Assembly (NCBI GenBank): GCA_026008535.1 | Contig: BRKX01000002.1 | Span: 34,525,501 to 34,589,500 of the forward strand | Direction: 5' to 3' | From: Perilla frutescens | Taxonomy: Eukaryota > Streptophyta > Magnoliopsida > Lamiales > Lamiaceae | Length of the DNA: 64,000 nt | In this document: in pieces, positions 35,268-48,275 of the stretch | Position numbering within the stretch: the stretch's first letter is position 1 | How the letters are laid out: each line of letters opens with the position of its first letter | The notes under the pieces: model-generated | What the model saw: the letters and a program-made list of their open reading frames with translations, nothing else | Database searches by the model: none | Told to the model about the DNA's origin: nothing | Program-made: the position numbers and the translations under genes

Positions 35268-38200
35268 CTAGTTGGCATTCTTCCCTTTTGAGGAAAAGAA
35301 TCTGCTAAATCCTCGAGTCTGCTTCTCCGGTGTGGGCGTGGAAGAAGCTGAAGAGGAGCTCGACTTTGTAGGGCGGTGCTTCGGATGGTTTGGTCGCACT
35401 GGTGATCTCAGCGGGTTGTGTGCCTCGGAGTCAGATGGACTAAACTGGGCATCGAAAATATCTGAGGGGGATTCTGATCCTGCTCTGTTCAGATAGAAAG
35501 AGCGTGTAGTGTCCATTCCATATGAATGATGATCTGAGGTGTCATTTATTTTTCCTTCTTCCTCGACTGAGGCTTCTATCTTTTTCGGAAAACTTACAGC
35601 ATCTGTCTGAGGATGCAAGGCTTTCAACTGCTTACCAAGAAGAAATATGGTTTCTTGACACTCTGCCAACTTTTCAGCTGCTGCTGTCAACTCCTTTTCC
35701 TGATCATGAGAAGAATATATATAATAGATTTAGATACTATTCCATAAGCCAATCTGGATCAATAGATTGTAATTTCACACTATCTTCATCTAGTACACAT
35801 GCAATTTGGCAAATTAATTAGAGTTGAATCGGGAAAAAAAGTTCAAGAAATTTAAGATTGTGTGGACTCACAACATCCAGGGTTACGGTAGACTAATGCA
35901 ACTTCATAAGTGGTTAACAAGTCTAAGAAGATGTTACATTGAATTGGTAATGAGAAACATATGATTCATTTTCAGCCTATGTAAACATTCTACTAAGGCT
36001 ACGAAAGAAACATATATTTCAGTTTACATGGACCTTTAGGAGTTAGGAGGACTCTTGGGCAATGCATCTCGATTATTTTTAACTTTCCGAACTTTAAAGT
36101 CTAAACCCAATGTAAAAAATTAAGAATATATAGAAAGGTTGCGGAGATAAATTGACTAAAAAGGCTCAGACATATCATGGAGCCATTTTACCCATATAAG
36201 GAATGCAATTATATGCACATCCAACATGTCTCAGGCAAGGTTTTCATAGCAGCTCAATTGTATATTTCTAAAACAGGGTCGTATTGATCGTTGCAAATGC
36301 CCTATTGTAAAGCACAATATACTTTTGTATGGCTCACCTGGCTAGGTTTGTCATCATTATCAGCTGCCGCATGAGTGTCATTCCTGGCAAGGGAATAACA
36401 AGACAAGCCCAGAAACGGGTTAGAGATAACATATTACATTGTTATATCAAAGTATCTTCAGCGTAAGCGACAAAATCAAAATCAATAATCCTTCAGTAGT
36501 TCTTAAAATAACTAAGCTTAACCAAAAGCAGTAAGATGAATCAACAATAAACTAGATTATTTGTTTGAACGGCAATGGAAAATGGACTAATAGAAGAATT
36601 AACCCCGCCACAAAAAAAAAAAATGTCATATCATTGAAATTGTTCCATAGACATTGGTTTTCAGGTGTAATGAACAGCTTGGTTTTCACATGTCTAATGT
36701 AGTTCAATTAAATATATTTCCAAACACCATAATAAAGCACCTCAATAAAACAAGACCAAAGCTGTGTAAAAAACAATTAGAAATCAAAGAAGGGCAGTAA
36801 GCCTGAAATGAGAGAAGTCATCACTACCTTTGGAGCTGCTCTAGGAGGTCATTGCATCTGTTGAGTGCGTCTTGATGACTTCTTCTTTCCTCTTGCAGCT
36901 CAAAATCCAAATTTTCTATTTTCCCTTGAAGAAGATTAACTTCAGTTTGTAATTCCTCTGCTCGTGTTTCGAGTGATTTGTATGATTCTGCCATGCATTT
37001 AAGCTGTGTCTCAGCCAAGCTGTTGTATTTTTGGGCTGAAGTCAATTGCGACTTAACATCAGCAAGAAGTCGTTCTGTTTCCAGCAACTGAATCTTAGTG
37101 CTCTCATACTTCTCTGTGTATCTGGCAAGTTCAACTTCCAAATTATCCTTGTCCATTTTCAATTCTTCAAACTCCTCCAATGAACATTTCCATGAGGTGG
37201 CCGTCGATTCAGAGGTTGGAACGAGATTCCCAGCACTTGGCGTATCAGGATCAGAGACAGAATCAGAAAAGTGGGAACAACCATTTTGATACATCTCCCC
37301 TGATGAGTCCACTACACCCTTATTCTCTGGTAGGGCAATTTTGTCTATACAATCAGAATTGCTAGTTTCCACTTCAGAACTCTTGAACCCCAGGACACTG
37401 AAGTGCAGCTTACTTGCTTTCCTTAATACATCAGACATGCTGAGAATAAAATCAACAAGATTTCCACGATTTGCAGATTCAGTATATTTGGCAGAGAACT
37501 TGTCAAGGCTTTCAGTTAGTCCATCTCCACAAGGAGATGTACCCGGGACAACCTTGGCCTCTTCACCGAGAATCATTACAAAACTATAAATGTCGGAGAT
37601 GGCTATTGCCAATTCTTGGTTGATTTGGGCATTTTCAATACATGAGTTACCATCCCCAGACAAAGATATCCCATTCGTGGATGTTATCTGGGCACCATCA
37701 ACATCACACTCTAACTGGTGTGGTGAAGAATTAAGCATATCTTGCATAACATGTCTAACATCCACTATAACCTTTTCCAAATCTTTCTCCTTAGACATTG
37801 ACTCGAGTACTCTAGATATTTCTGATTTGAGCTTCGCAGAAAAAAGTCGATCAGCTTGCAGTTGAGGATCTGCAACAGCTGAATCCTTAGATGGAGAGTC
37901 TGTGCTATGTACTTCAAGTGAACCTTCACAATTTACAATTTCAGGTCCTGTACTGCCTGTATCACCAGAAACATCTGAACTTGAAACAGTTTCATGTGAT
38001 CCATGGGATTGATATGCTAATTTCTCCATCTCCAGAAAGTCATCCATAAGGTCGAGCTGGTCAGTGTTTTCAGATTTACGAGGGGTGTGAGCATTCTTTT
38101 CCTTCTGGATGTAGGAGAGGTCGGACATTGATAGTGTAGCACATGAACCAGCACAACTAAAATTATCATCATTTCCGAATTCAGACACAGAGGTGAAACT

Positions 38201-40181
38201 TGGTGGATTGCTAGCCTTTTGACTAGAGAAACCTTCAATTGGCACTGGATCATTAGTTACAGGAGTTCTCCATTCACCATTAGCTTGTAATTGCGATTCT
38301 AAATTTTGAAGCTTGCTAGCTGTCTGTGCATATACACTTCTACATGCTTGCAATTCACTGTTACGCTTTGCTAATGCTTCTTTCAACATCCTTGTTTCTT
38401 CATCCGTTGATATTAGACGTTCTGTCAGTTGCTCGTTCTCTTTCTGGTACTTCAGTAAATTGTCTAGTGAAAATTCAGGCAGCTGGGACAAGTGTGACAT
38501 TGGAGATCTCATTGTAGACCTCCGTATACGGGAATCTACATAATCTCGACCCATATTTTCAACCTCAAGTTTCATTTGTGCCAGTGCAGCTGGACCAGGT
38601 AGTTTCTTCCGAACAAGCCCTCGTAACCTTTGACACTCTGCTTCAAGCTTGGCAATTTTCTTCACTCCATCAAGATGCTGCTTATTTGCTGCTTCGGCAG
38701 ACCGCAAACTCATATTCTTTTCCTCATTGCGGATTTCCACCTCTTTGCTAGCAATGTGTAGCTCGTATCTTAGTGAATTCACTTCTTTTTCACAGGACTC
38801 AATGTTGCTCTTCAGACGTTCTATCTCAGCTTCAGCTTGTGATTTTTCATCACTGAGCTTTATCCACATGTTGGAGCGTTCTTGCAAAGATCTTGATACT
38901 GCAGCATTTTCAGCAGCAGACCTCAGTAATTGCTGTTCCAAATTTCCAATTTTTGTTTCAAGCTCAGACTTCATCTTGTCAAAGATTTTTGTTTTGCTAA
39001 GAATAACTTCTTGTAACTTCAGTTCATGGTCTTCCTTCAAGTTTCGAATCTGCCTCATGCATTCCTTGAGAGCATCATCCAAATGGGACGCCCGATCTTC
39101 AGCAGTGAGCTTTAGCAGTGTGACGGACTCCACATGATTTTTCAATGTTGCAGCTTCTGCCTCAGCCTTTTCCCAACCTGCACAGACAGTTTTTGGCAAT
39201 AAAGTCCCAACATTCATCTTCAAGAACAAATTTGATATAAATCGAAATAAGTTCTAACCTGAGACAGCTTCTTCAGCAACTTTAGCATGCTGTTTCACCA
39301 GGTTTTCTTTATTAGTCATTTCTAAGTGTGCTTCAGATAACTTTTCGTTGAGTTCCTTTACTTCATCCTCTAAGCTCTGCACTTGATCTTCATAAGACTT
39401 CACTTGATCCTCCAGTCCAGTAAGATGTGTATATGATTCCATTGAGATTTGAACATACTTGGGTTTTTTATTGTTATTATCCAGTTTTCCCTGCAACAGC
39501 AAAGGATTGGGCAGAAAGAGATTATATATAGAAAATAAATGGGATGACTATGGATAATCTGAGAGTGGTACTCTTGCAGTTCAGTTTCCCTAACTGTAGA
39601 TCATTAGAAGAGAAAAATCCAACATGGATATCTTGATGATACCCTTTATTCAGGAACTTCAAACAGGCATAAAATGGAAATGGATTATATTCTAGAGTAA
39701 AAGTTAACGGGGAAACACAGGATTTAGGGCTTGCAAAAATGTGGTGATCTGTGAGGTAACAGAGGTTTAGAACTTGTACCCACCCCACTGATTAAATTAC
39801 CAAATTTTGTTACCATCAAAAGATTACAAAAAACAAGGTTATTGAAGAATTATTGAACCTTTTAAAGGAAAAAATCAAGGGAATACTTAAAATGGCCCAA
39901 TAATTGGTGAAAGAAATATACACTAAACCATTAGGTAACTCAAGCAATCGCCATTGTTGCCACAATTGGTAGATATTATGTAGAAAGATGACAAGAGAAA
40001 AAGGAAGCAAAATGATCTATATTCAAAGACAATAATCAAAATCACATGAATAAACCTTGTCTATTTGAGTTGAGCTTACATCTGAAGCGGTCGCAGAAGA
40101 GTCCGAAGCCCAAACATTTGCTTTCTCAGCTGCTAGCTTCTCAGATGATTTTTTCTTCCAGGGCCAACTCCTCTTATCCAT
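35268..40181 (-). CDS. Filament-like plant protein (FPP, DUF869 coiled-coil), five coding exons
   Basis: Joining GT-AG exons 40181-40056, 39490-39259, 39177-36828, 36383-36338 and 35699-35268 gives one 1061-residue frame; all phases agree (0, 1, 2, 0). The N-terminus MDKRSWPWKKKSSEK, the run GWEKAEAEAATLKNHVES (120-137), HLDDALKECMRQIR, the block ECQRLRGLVRKKLPGPAAL (about 299-317), MDDFLEMEKLA (497-507) and the tail EKLAECQETIFLLGKQLKAL mark the FPP family (PF05911). The length suits the long FPP4/5/6-like group of Arabidopsis. Long coiled coils cover about 55-320, 360-420 and 800-905; a Ser-rich low-complexity stretch precedes the C-terminus. Coiled-coil FPPs are plant-specific and linked to microtubules or membrane surfaces; the exact role here is inference. 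The start is fixed by the conserved N-terminus, 6 bases after a splice acceptor. Frames on the other strand are shadows. Confidence 0.95.
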
Positions 40182-42115
40182 TGCAGGCTGTTAAGGCAAA
40201 AATTAACATCATCAAATTGCAAAATGAACCAGAAACATCATTCAATGTAAACTGTAAAGTACCATAATTTATTTCTGCTCCCTCCATAAACACACCTTAA
40301 TTTTATAAGTCAAAATGAGGTACTAGATTTGTACCAACATTGTTAATTATGTCAATTTTCTATCACATTGTTTACACAAGCAGTACAAAAGACTAGTAAG
40401 ATTTTTTAACAATGCTACAGCTGTTCTTATCAGCTTATACAATTGACTAAATATTGGGCAAGATAGAACCATAATGAATTTTATCACATGCTTGACCAAT
40501 AAATATAGTACTAATAAAGTCGCCCTGCCTACAAAATCCCCATATGGAATAAAATTTTAATATCCTGCACAAATATGTCCAGCAATTAAGAAATAATTAC
40601 ATTTAAGATAAGTTCTGATTGAAATGCAGCAGCATAAATCGAACCAACAAAGTTTTGTTCCAGAGAAAGTTGGAAAGGGTTTTCGAAAGCCACAGCATAC
40701 TTTCTGAGCCAAAATATATATACAGAAAAACAGTTTTTCAAAATTCAGCAGCAATATTAACATCAGAATCAATGAAAATTACCATGAAAAATCTTCAGCA
40801 ATTTAATTGTAATTTTAGGAAGATATATTGACGAACAAACAGAAAACCCAAAATATGAGAAGTCATAACATGCCAGATATCAAGGGCATAGTTGGATTTC
40901 AGAGATACAAACACAAGATATTGCAGCCAAATCTTCAATGCAGATTCTGCATTACAGATATGATAAAAATTGAAGGCATGCAACTGTCTTGAATAATTTA
41001 AAAATAGGCCAACGAGGACAAAGAAAATGATAGGCCACCAAAAACCATCAAAATAAACCACGAATGTGACATTCCATATCTTTGAAATATAGAATGCAAA
41101 AAAATTGCCCATAAAAGTCCTCTGCTCTTGCAAAAAAATTGTGTAAGCTGGCATTTTCATTCATTAAGAATACAAAGAAATATATATTATTTTAATGAAG
41201 TGATATATAATCACAGTGCCATGAACAAACTTTGATCAGAGCACAATAACATAAAATATTTAATCATGATGTTGCTTCAGACCTTAGCTACATCATGTAA
41301 TGATTTAATCTTCAATTTCCTTGAAACAAATAAATAAATCACACGCAGAGAAAGAGAAAGCAATGAACAGGCACACAATCCAATCTGCTGGAAATGAGTA
41401 TTAAAACTAACTCACTAAGCATTAGACATGTTCCATTATTTAGAAATTACGAAAAAAAAAAAGATGAAAAATCGCACCAGAATTCTTACTATTGCAGTCT
41501 ACAAGTAAAATTGGAACAAATATATGAACACGGAAAATAAAGAAAAGCGATGAATAACGACGACATCTGAAACAGAACGACGCTCTGAAAAACTCAGAGA
41601 AAATTGGCGAAGAAAAAAGGCGATACCTCGAAAAAAAAAAACACAGGCGCGCACACAGAATGAGAGCAAACAGACAGAAAGCGAAGGGAGAGAAATGCTT
41701 TCAAGTTTCGTGAAGCAAGAGAGAGAGAAATGGCTTCCACATAAGAACAAGCAGAAGTAATTGCTCCACCGCGCACAGAATACAAAGCAGACCTATTAGA
41801 ATTCGATGACGCAATTCCCTTAAAAAATAACAAAAACAAATGTAACGGAAGATCAATCAAACTCATAAACTGACGCACGCACACACACACGTGGCTCGGC
41901 TACAAATTTCCACACTCACCAGTAGTGAAATGCAGCTAATTCGTGATTGCGCTGGAGGGGAGTAGGATCCGAGATTGGGAATGCAGGTTGTGTAGTGAGT
42001 GTTTTTTCGGAGAGGAGACGATTATGGCGGTGGTGGCGGAGTGGTGGTGGTGGTTGAATGTTGGGGGGTGGGTGCGGGGCTGTGGTGTTGTTTGGACTTT
42101 GGAGCGTTAATTTTT
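40182..42115 (-). other. FPP 5' untranslated region with a long leader intron
   Basis: Upstream of the start codon, minus-strand TTGCCTTAACAG|CCTGCAATGG gives a strong acceptor 6 bases before the ATG. A good donor, CTACTG|GTGAGTGTGG, lies at 41920/41919. The C/A/CCACC-rich sequence beyond it (about 41920-42110) looks like a leader exon, giving a 5' UTR intron of about 1732 bp (40188-41919). Another possible donor (CGAG|GTATCGCC, near 41627) might mark an alternative first exon. No clear TATA box precedes it. Frames inside this region are intronic noise. Confidence 0.6.
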
Positions 42116-43126
42116 TTTCTGCGGGAGTTGTTGCTTAAAAAGGGCAACTAAGTCTGGACGCTCTAAACATCTCTCTTAGATTCTCTCCTTTTTTATTTTA
42201 CCTTGTTCTTATTTCATTTTTATTTTATTTTTATTTAATTGAATAATGAGAATATAAATTAAAATTATTTGATGCTAAGATATTTTAAGAAAGGAAAGTG
42301 CTTGTGCTCACATGATAGCTAACTACCAAATATTCACAACTAAATATGTATACTAATTAACGAGTGGCAAGTGCACTGTGCGACACCGACAATTTAATTA
42401 TAGGGTTAAATAATTTTATTTTAACTTATATTTTTGAGAGGAAAAAGTAAAAAAAAAATGTATAGAGTTGTCGCACCGAAGCTTAGGTGCAACCGTTGCA
42501 CCCAATTATTCCTCTAGCGATATAACACACACATGTAATGATGAGAGATTAGAGTTCAATCCTTAATTAATTTTTCTAAATAAAAAAAAGAGTTTATTTA
42601 TCAGTTATGAATTATATATATATATATATATATGTATTTGATATAATTTATATGATTTTGTTTTAATAATATAAGACTGAAATTTGGTAGGATTTATTTA
42701 TTCGTTAATGTTTTTTTCCTAACTAGATACTTGCATTTTTATTTTTGGTTGGAGAATGGGTATTGAAATTCGTACACTAATATAAGGGAGGGATACTAAC
42801 CAAGTTACATGAGAGTGGTAACTAGATCCTTACATTTCATCGTAGGTTAAAAATGAGTTAGAGTTAGGGCTATCTTTTCATAAAATTAGTATGAGTACTT
42901 GAATTTGTAATTAATTGTATATGTGGGAACAGAAAGAGAACAGTTAAATTCAAAAGTATTGTACATTCGATCTGGAATATAAATTAAATGGTCTTTTCCT
43001 ATTAAACACAAGCTAGAAATCGATTCTTTTTTTTTTCCCCTCTACGGAAGTAAGGAATATGAGTATGGGGGCTTATAAAATAAGATACACACAACTTCTA
43101 ATCAAAAGTTGATCATTAAATTAATA
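42116..43126. other. FPP upstream and intergenic DNA
   Basis: Presumed promoter side of the FPP gene, then A+T-rich DNA with a TA run near 42612-42634. A tRNA-like B-box phrase (GAGTTCAATCC) lies at about 42551-42562. No gene. Confidence 0.4.
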
Positions 43127-43359
43127 CACTCCCGTTTCACAATAAGTGTTATTCTACCACTTTAATTTTATTACACAAAAAGTGTCATTCTACACAATCG
43201 AGAAAAAATTTCACATTGTTCTCATATTTGCCCACATTTAATACGTTCAAACAATCATATTTAACTCACTTAATATATTCACATATGAATGTATAAGATA
43301 ATTTGATTATCTAATTATTATTTTTATTGATATGTGTATTTATTCAAAAATGGAAGGAG
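43127..43359. mobile_element. Stowaway-type MITE (233 bp)
   Basis: Left end CACTCCCGTTTCACAATAAG and reversed right end CTCCTTCCATTTTTGAATAA with TA on both sides (43125-43126, 43360-43361). Ends are more diverged than in the other Stowaway copies of the window. Confidence 0.75.
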
Positions 43360-43361
43360 TA

Positions 43362-44530
43362 TAATGTTAAAATTATCACGCAATCCAAATTGATAATTAA
43401 AAGATGAAGGTTTAAGGTTTGTTCGAATATTAAAAAAACTATAAATTATTTATTTTACAAGTACGGAGGTAAAAAAGAAGTTCGAGAAATAAGGGTGGTA
43501 ATTTTTATTTTTTGCTATTTTCTAAAATAATAAAAAAAAATACTCCAGACCACTAAAAAGAATATAATACTTCATAATAAAACAATAAAAAGGGTGTTAG
43601 TGAGGTGAAATGACGAGAATAGCCCTGGGAAATGAGAGTGGGTGGCAGGATAAAAAAAGTGAGCTGTGATTGTTTTGACAAATTGGACCACCGTCACTTT
43701 AGTCTTTATACATGTTGAGTCAGTCCAGCTCATAAATTTGACTGTGGCGCGCCTGCGTCTCCACTTTTAGGGAGCCTACACCCGCTCCCACTTGATTCTT
43801 TCTCGCTCGAGAACAAGTTCATTTCAAATAGGAGTACATAACTATTGTCTTTATTTCATTTTTTACTTGGAAACAATGGCCACAGATAAAATAGATTTGG
43901 CATAACGTTAGCCTTTGCCAATATTTGGTTCACTTACTATTCTAAAAATTGACAAATGCCTATTAACATGTTGATGGAAATGTCGAATACTTTAGATTAT
44001 TTTATTTTTCTATTTTTTAATTAGTTACGGCACAAATCGTAAGTACGATCTCATCTAAATGGAAACGTTGATCGTATGATTAATGAAGATGTGAATAAAA
44101 AACTATTCAAAACGAATGAGTGAGTTTATGAATTTAATTGAGTTTTCATATTAAATTTTTGTATTTGGATTTGGCTTGATTTAATCAAACTTAAACAAAA
44201 TGTAATAGAAACGAACGTGTTTTGAATTGAAATAAGTAATTTGATGTTTGTAGATATATTTTTATTATTAATTATTTGGTCGAGTTTGAGGTTGAATTGC
44301 GCTTCAATATTTGATTGTGTTTCCATTGACCTATAGATTTGGGTTGATCGAAAGGTTGCAGAGGCCACATGTTGACAAACAATGTGTGACTTGCAAATAA
44401 TCATTAGGTTTAAAGTGACTCTTGGCCAGTATCATTATAAATTTTAAATCGAGTTAGGGTTTAAATTCAAAGTGGAAATTGAAGATAATGGCAAAAAAAA
44501 AAAAAAGACTAGTACAAAAGGTAGGATAGC
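43362..44530. other. Intergenic DNA
   Basis: No gene. Positions about 43600-43810 are less A+T-rich and include GGCGCGCC, but no reading frame follows. The frame 44126-44404 (-) has no recognisable motif. Confidence 0.45.
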
Positions 44531-44820
44531 TAGAGGTGGCTGCGGTTCCGGAACCGCCGGTTCCCGATTCCAAAAATGTGGAACTGGAACCGCACTGTGT
44601 AATACCGGTTACGGGATTGTTCCAGAATTAGAAACCGGCGGTTCCGCAGTTGTAGACAATTAGAACCGTGCAAAATAGCACGGTCCGCGCTTGATATAGC
44701 ACGGGCCATACTCTGCTCTCAGTCTCGTGCCCTTTATAGGGTGATCTTAATTAGCACGGGTCGTGCTACTATAGCACGGTCCGTGCTACTATAGCACGGT
44801 CCGTGCCGTGTGTATTTTTT
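44531..44820. mobile_element. hAT terminus with palindromic subterminal repeats
   Basis: Starts TAGAGGTGGCTGCGGTTCC, a typical hAT end, followed by inverted GGAACCGCCGGTTCC motifs and then a short tandem array of TAGCACGGTCCGTGCTAC palindromes (about 44755-44808). The hAT transposase relic 45312-46315 lies inward with its C-terminus facing this end, the expected orientation. The partner end may be 60639 (see findings), but the flanking 8-mers do not match. Confidence 0.65.
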
Positions 44821-45311
44821 TAATGTATTTTTTTTTCTTGCATAACTTATATATTATCGCATTATTAGTATTATAGTATATAATACCTTATCACTTGTAT
44901 TTGTAAAGTTAAAGAAGAAAATACGTTAATAGTTATTGATTGATCATGAATGATGAATTTACATTACAATTCAAATAAACTTACTTACAACTTGAATTTG
45001 TAAAAATACAAGATTACAAAATTACAATTAAAAAATTACTATCTAAGTTCTAAAAAGTCAAAAATTTCCAAGATATGGAGGTGGAAATGGAGAATGGACT
45101 TGGGCTTAATTTGAAGATTATAAGTTCAAAACTCAAAGTCTCAAACTTATAATAATAAAATTAAGTTGTCTATGTATCCTCATTAAGGAATCAAAGTCCA
45201 CGTAATTCTTTTACCTTGTTATACTTACTATTTAGCATTATCATCGAATTCAGTGTTGTCGAAATCATCATCTTCGTTCATCAATGCACTCCAATCATTC
45301 TCTTGTTGTCT

Positions 45312-46315
45312 TCATTCGGCCGAAGTCCAATCTTTAAGCAACAATTGTGCTTTAAGACTTTCCGGTGTCATTATCGATCTACGCTCGTTGAACATGTAGC
45401 CGGATTGACTAAATGCTTGTTCGACCGCCACCGTTGATGTCGGAACCACAAATATTTCATTGGCCATGATAGACAGTATAGGAAATTGTTCTTTTTTTAT
45501 CGGCCACGGTTGAAGAACATCAATGTTGTTTGGATCTTCATCACGCATCTCAATCAAATGGCCATCTTGCAAAATTAAAATCAAGTTCGGAAATTCTCCC
45601 TATCCTATTAGATCCTCTAGCTTTTTTAAATGATTTTTCTTTATATATATCTTGTAATTCTAGTGCTAGTTAATTATTAATTCCTAAATCAAAAGATGAA
45701 CTAAAGTTACTAGGTTGTGAATCAACATTATTCTCATATGTTTGGACATAGTTTTCAAAAAGAGTTTCTAAAGCAATCTTAAGATTAATTTTAATTTCAT
45801 TAATATTTGGAAGTTCAAGAGGCACTAGAAGTTATGGAAATTTCATAGTTTTAAAAGCTTTATAATAAATATCTAACATTCTACAAACACTATCATATTT
45901 CATTGAAGGATCTGAGCATTTTGCAATTAAAAATACATTATGAATATTAGAAAAATATTTTAACCACTTAGTTACCATATCATGAACACATAACACCAAA
46001 TTTTCTTTCTTACTACATTTATTAAATTGAAAGGCAATTACTAAATAATGGTGTAAAACTCTAGAGGAAGTAGGATAATAACATCCGATAAATTCTTTGT
46101 GGCTACTTGAAAAACTCTTAAAAGTTCAAATAAATTATAGCATGCATCCCAATATAAAGAAATAAAAAAATAGTCATCAACTTCAGTTTGAAATTTTTTT
46201 CAATTAATGCATCTTTATATTCAAATGTAGAACTTAACATTTCATAGTTTGAGTTCCAACAAGTTGATACATCTGGATTAAATTTTTTTGGTTTAATACA
46301 TTTCCTAATGCAAAA
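45312..46315 (-). pseudogene. Decayed hAT transposase (C-terminal half)
   Basis: Minus-strand translation reads in order FNPDVSTCWNSNYEMLSST (about 46285-46230), the conserved D-x-x-TRWNS-like block of hAT transposases. Next comes HDMVTKWLKYFSNIHNVF with CSDPSMKYDSVCRMLDIYY (about 45990-45860). The last part is the hAT dimerisation domain: FPILSIMANEIFVVPTSTVA, VEQAFSQSG, ERRSIMTPESLKAQLLLKDW (45500-45315). Only the last 90 residues remain open (45312-45584); stops and shifts break the rest, including TRW changed to TCW. The N-terminal zinc finger and first catalytic part are missing; at 46321 a copia fragment takes over. The plus-strand frame 45216-45437 is a shadow. Confidence 0.85.
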
Positions 46316-46320
46316 ATTAT

Positions 46321-46975
46321 ATGGTAATATGTAATGGTAGTGTGATAGAACCTAGGCTTGATTCGGTTGATCATATCCAATGGGTAAAGGCTGATTACTT
46401 AGTGTTTAATTGGCTTTGTAATTCAGTTGTTAATAAATTATCTAGAGGATTGCAGAATTTGGATACATCGAAACAACTTTGGGATGAATTGCATAAGCAT
46501 TTTGGGAAACGAAATGGACCTCATTTGCACAAGTTGCGTAGGTAAATAACATATTTTTTCACAGCATACTCAGACTGTATTGGTTTATTTTAACAATCTG
46601 AGTGCGCTTTGGGATGAACTAACTTTACTCGAAACAGCAAGAGCATGTAATTGTGAAGCATCTGAGGATGCTAGAACATAGGTGGAAGAGGTGCATATAA
46701 TGCAATTTCTTATGGGTTTCAATGATGTGTATGAGCCAATTCGGCAGCAAATTCTGATTTTAAATCCTTTACCAACAGTTAGTCAAGTCATGCAATGGTG
46801 CTACAAGTTGAAGAACAAATAAGTGTTTCTTCACACTATGCTAAAGGGGTTGAACAAAGTGCATTATATGCAAACCTAAGGCATGGCTTTAAAAAGGATG
46901 GATACAAGAAGAAATTAACTAAGGAAGAGAAACTGAGATTAAAACTCAGTTACGGTTACAAACCATAATCATAAC
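46321..46975 (+). pseudogene. Copia-type retrotransposon gag relic
   Basis: The first 75 codons read HIQWVKADYLVFNWLCNSVV, then LQNLDTSKQLWDELHKHFGK and NGPHLHKLRR, matching the gag region (UBN2/Retrotran_gag type) of plant copia elements. After a stop at 46543 the homology continues in other frames: SALWDEL, then VEEVHIMQFLMGFNDVYEPI with RQQILILNPLPTVSQ (about 46680-46790). There is no zinc knuckle, protease, integrase or reverse transcriptase nearby and no LTRs, so it is a truncated, frameshifted fragment. The start used is the first base of recognisable homology, not a real initiation site. Confidence 0.75.
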
Positions 46976-47055
46976 CTCGTTTCCACTAGTGCAATGCAGT
47001 TGCGGTTGGTGATCCCCCAAAACCAACAAATTGCCCGTTTATCGATTTTTAATCG

Positions 47056-47056
<1 letters not shown>

Positions 47057-47099
<43 letters not shown>
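47057..47099. repeat. TA microsatellite
   Basis: About 21 TA units immediately left of the TIR element. Confidence 0.95.
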
Positions 47100-47100
<1 letters not shown>

Positions 47101-47101
<1 letters not shown>

Positions 47102-48216
47102 GGTGGGTTCAAATAGGAACCAATCCCCCCGTGAGAACTTAGGAACCAATCAAATTCAAGAATTTTGATGACATGACGGATAAAAAGGCGGTGACATAGT
47201 TGTAAATAATTCCATATATTTTTTTTCATAAAGTGATGTCATCATCTTTTAAAAAATTCTTAAAAACTTTAAATAATCATAACTTACTCATTTTTTTATC
47301 TAATTTACGCAAAAAATATATCAAATTAAATATTTTTTTCATATTCTTTCATTTAAGATCCATTGTGCATATGTTTATTTGAGAAAAAATTGATAAAAAA
47401 ATAAAAAAAAACTTTTTTTTTCACGTATATTCAACTCGTAACTGTCAGACATTTGCTAATATGACATCACAATATTGCTCATATCTTGTGTTTATGTTGC
47501 TAACATGAATTTTTTTATGCACGACTTTGAATTTTAAGTTGCTTTCATGAGAAAATAGTTAAAGTATGAGTTATATATAGTTAAGTTCATAAACATTATA
47601 ATTTTATCAATGCTTTATATTATTTTGAAAACTTGTAATATTTGAGAATTTAAGTCATACTAGCATATCATTATTCACATATTACCAACATGTTACTAAC
47701 ATATTAGCAAATTATTAGTTACATATTAGTAGTGTGTATATTCTCTAACATATTAGCAATATGTTACATGTATGAATGATGTTACACATGTTATGCAATA
47801 TTATTTTAAATGTGGTCCAATGTTATATGTGTGGTGTTTAATACGTGTCAATTTAATATTATGATCTTGTCAAGTTAGCAATATGAGTCTACCTCATGTT
47901 AGCAACAAAATCTGTTGATGTTAGTAATATAAATCTTTCAAGTCAGCATATTAATATAATGCCAGAAAAGACAACGGTTTTAAAGCGTTGTCTATTTAAT
48001 TCCGAGAATTGGGCCCAAAATCCGAAAAAATATAACCGAATTTCTAAATTACGAAAATAACCCCGCCTTCATTAAGTTCTCAAATATTACAAGTTTGCCA
48101 CCTTACTTTGACTAAAACTTTGACTAGATTATGGTCATTAGATCTAATCAAATCTAAGGTTATGATTGGTTCCTAAATTCTCACGGGGGGATTTGGTTCC
48201 TATTTGATCCTTTCCC

Positions 48217-48217
<1 letters not shown>
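47101..48217. mobile_element. Long-TIR element set in TA repeats (about 1.1 kb)
   Basis: The left end AAATAGGAACCAATCCCCCC-GTGAGAACTTAGGAACCAATCA and the right end are inverted repeats of about 50 bp with few mismatches (47101-47151 against 48163-48217). Both flanks are TATATA, which points to TA target choice but hides any longer duplication. The interior has no coding capacity and carries many degenerate ATATTAGCAA/TTGCTAAT words. Superfamily not settled. Confidence 0.75.

Positions 48218-48273
<56 letters not shown>
48218..48273. repeat. TA/GT compound microsatellite between two TIR elements
   Basis: TA units followed by about 20 GT units fill the entire 56-bp gap between the two long-TIR elements. 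Confidence 0.95.

Positions 48274-48275
<2 letters not shown>

Noticed and set aside
38649..39137. 162-codon plus-strand frame opposite the large FPP exon
   Set aside because: It is the antisense shadow of coiled-coil coding sequence; the minus strand has family motifs and spliced continuity.
40270..40320. Stowaway end (CTCCCTCCATAAACACACC) in the FPP leader intron
   Set aside because: No matching inverted end or second TA was found nearby.
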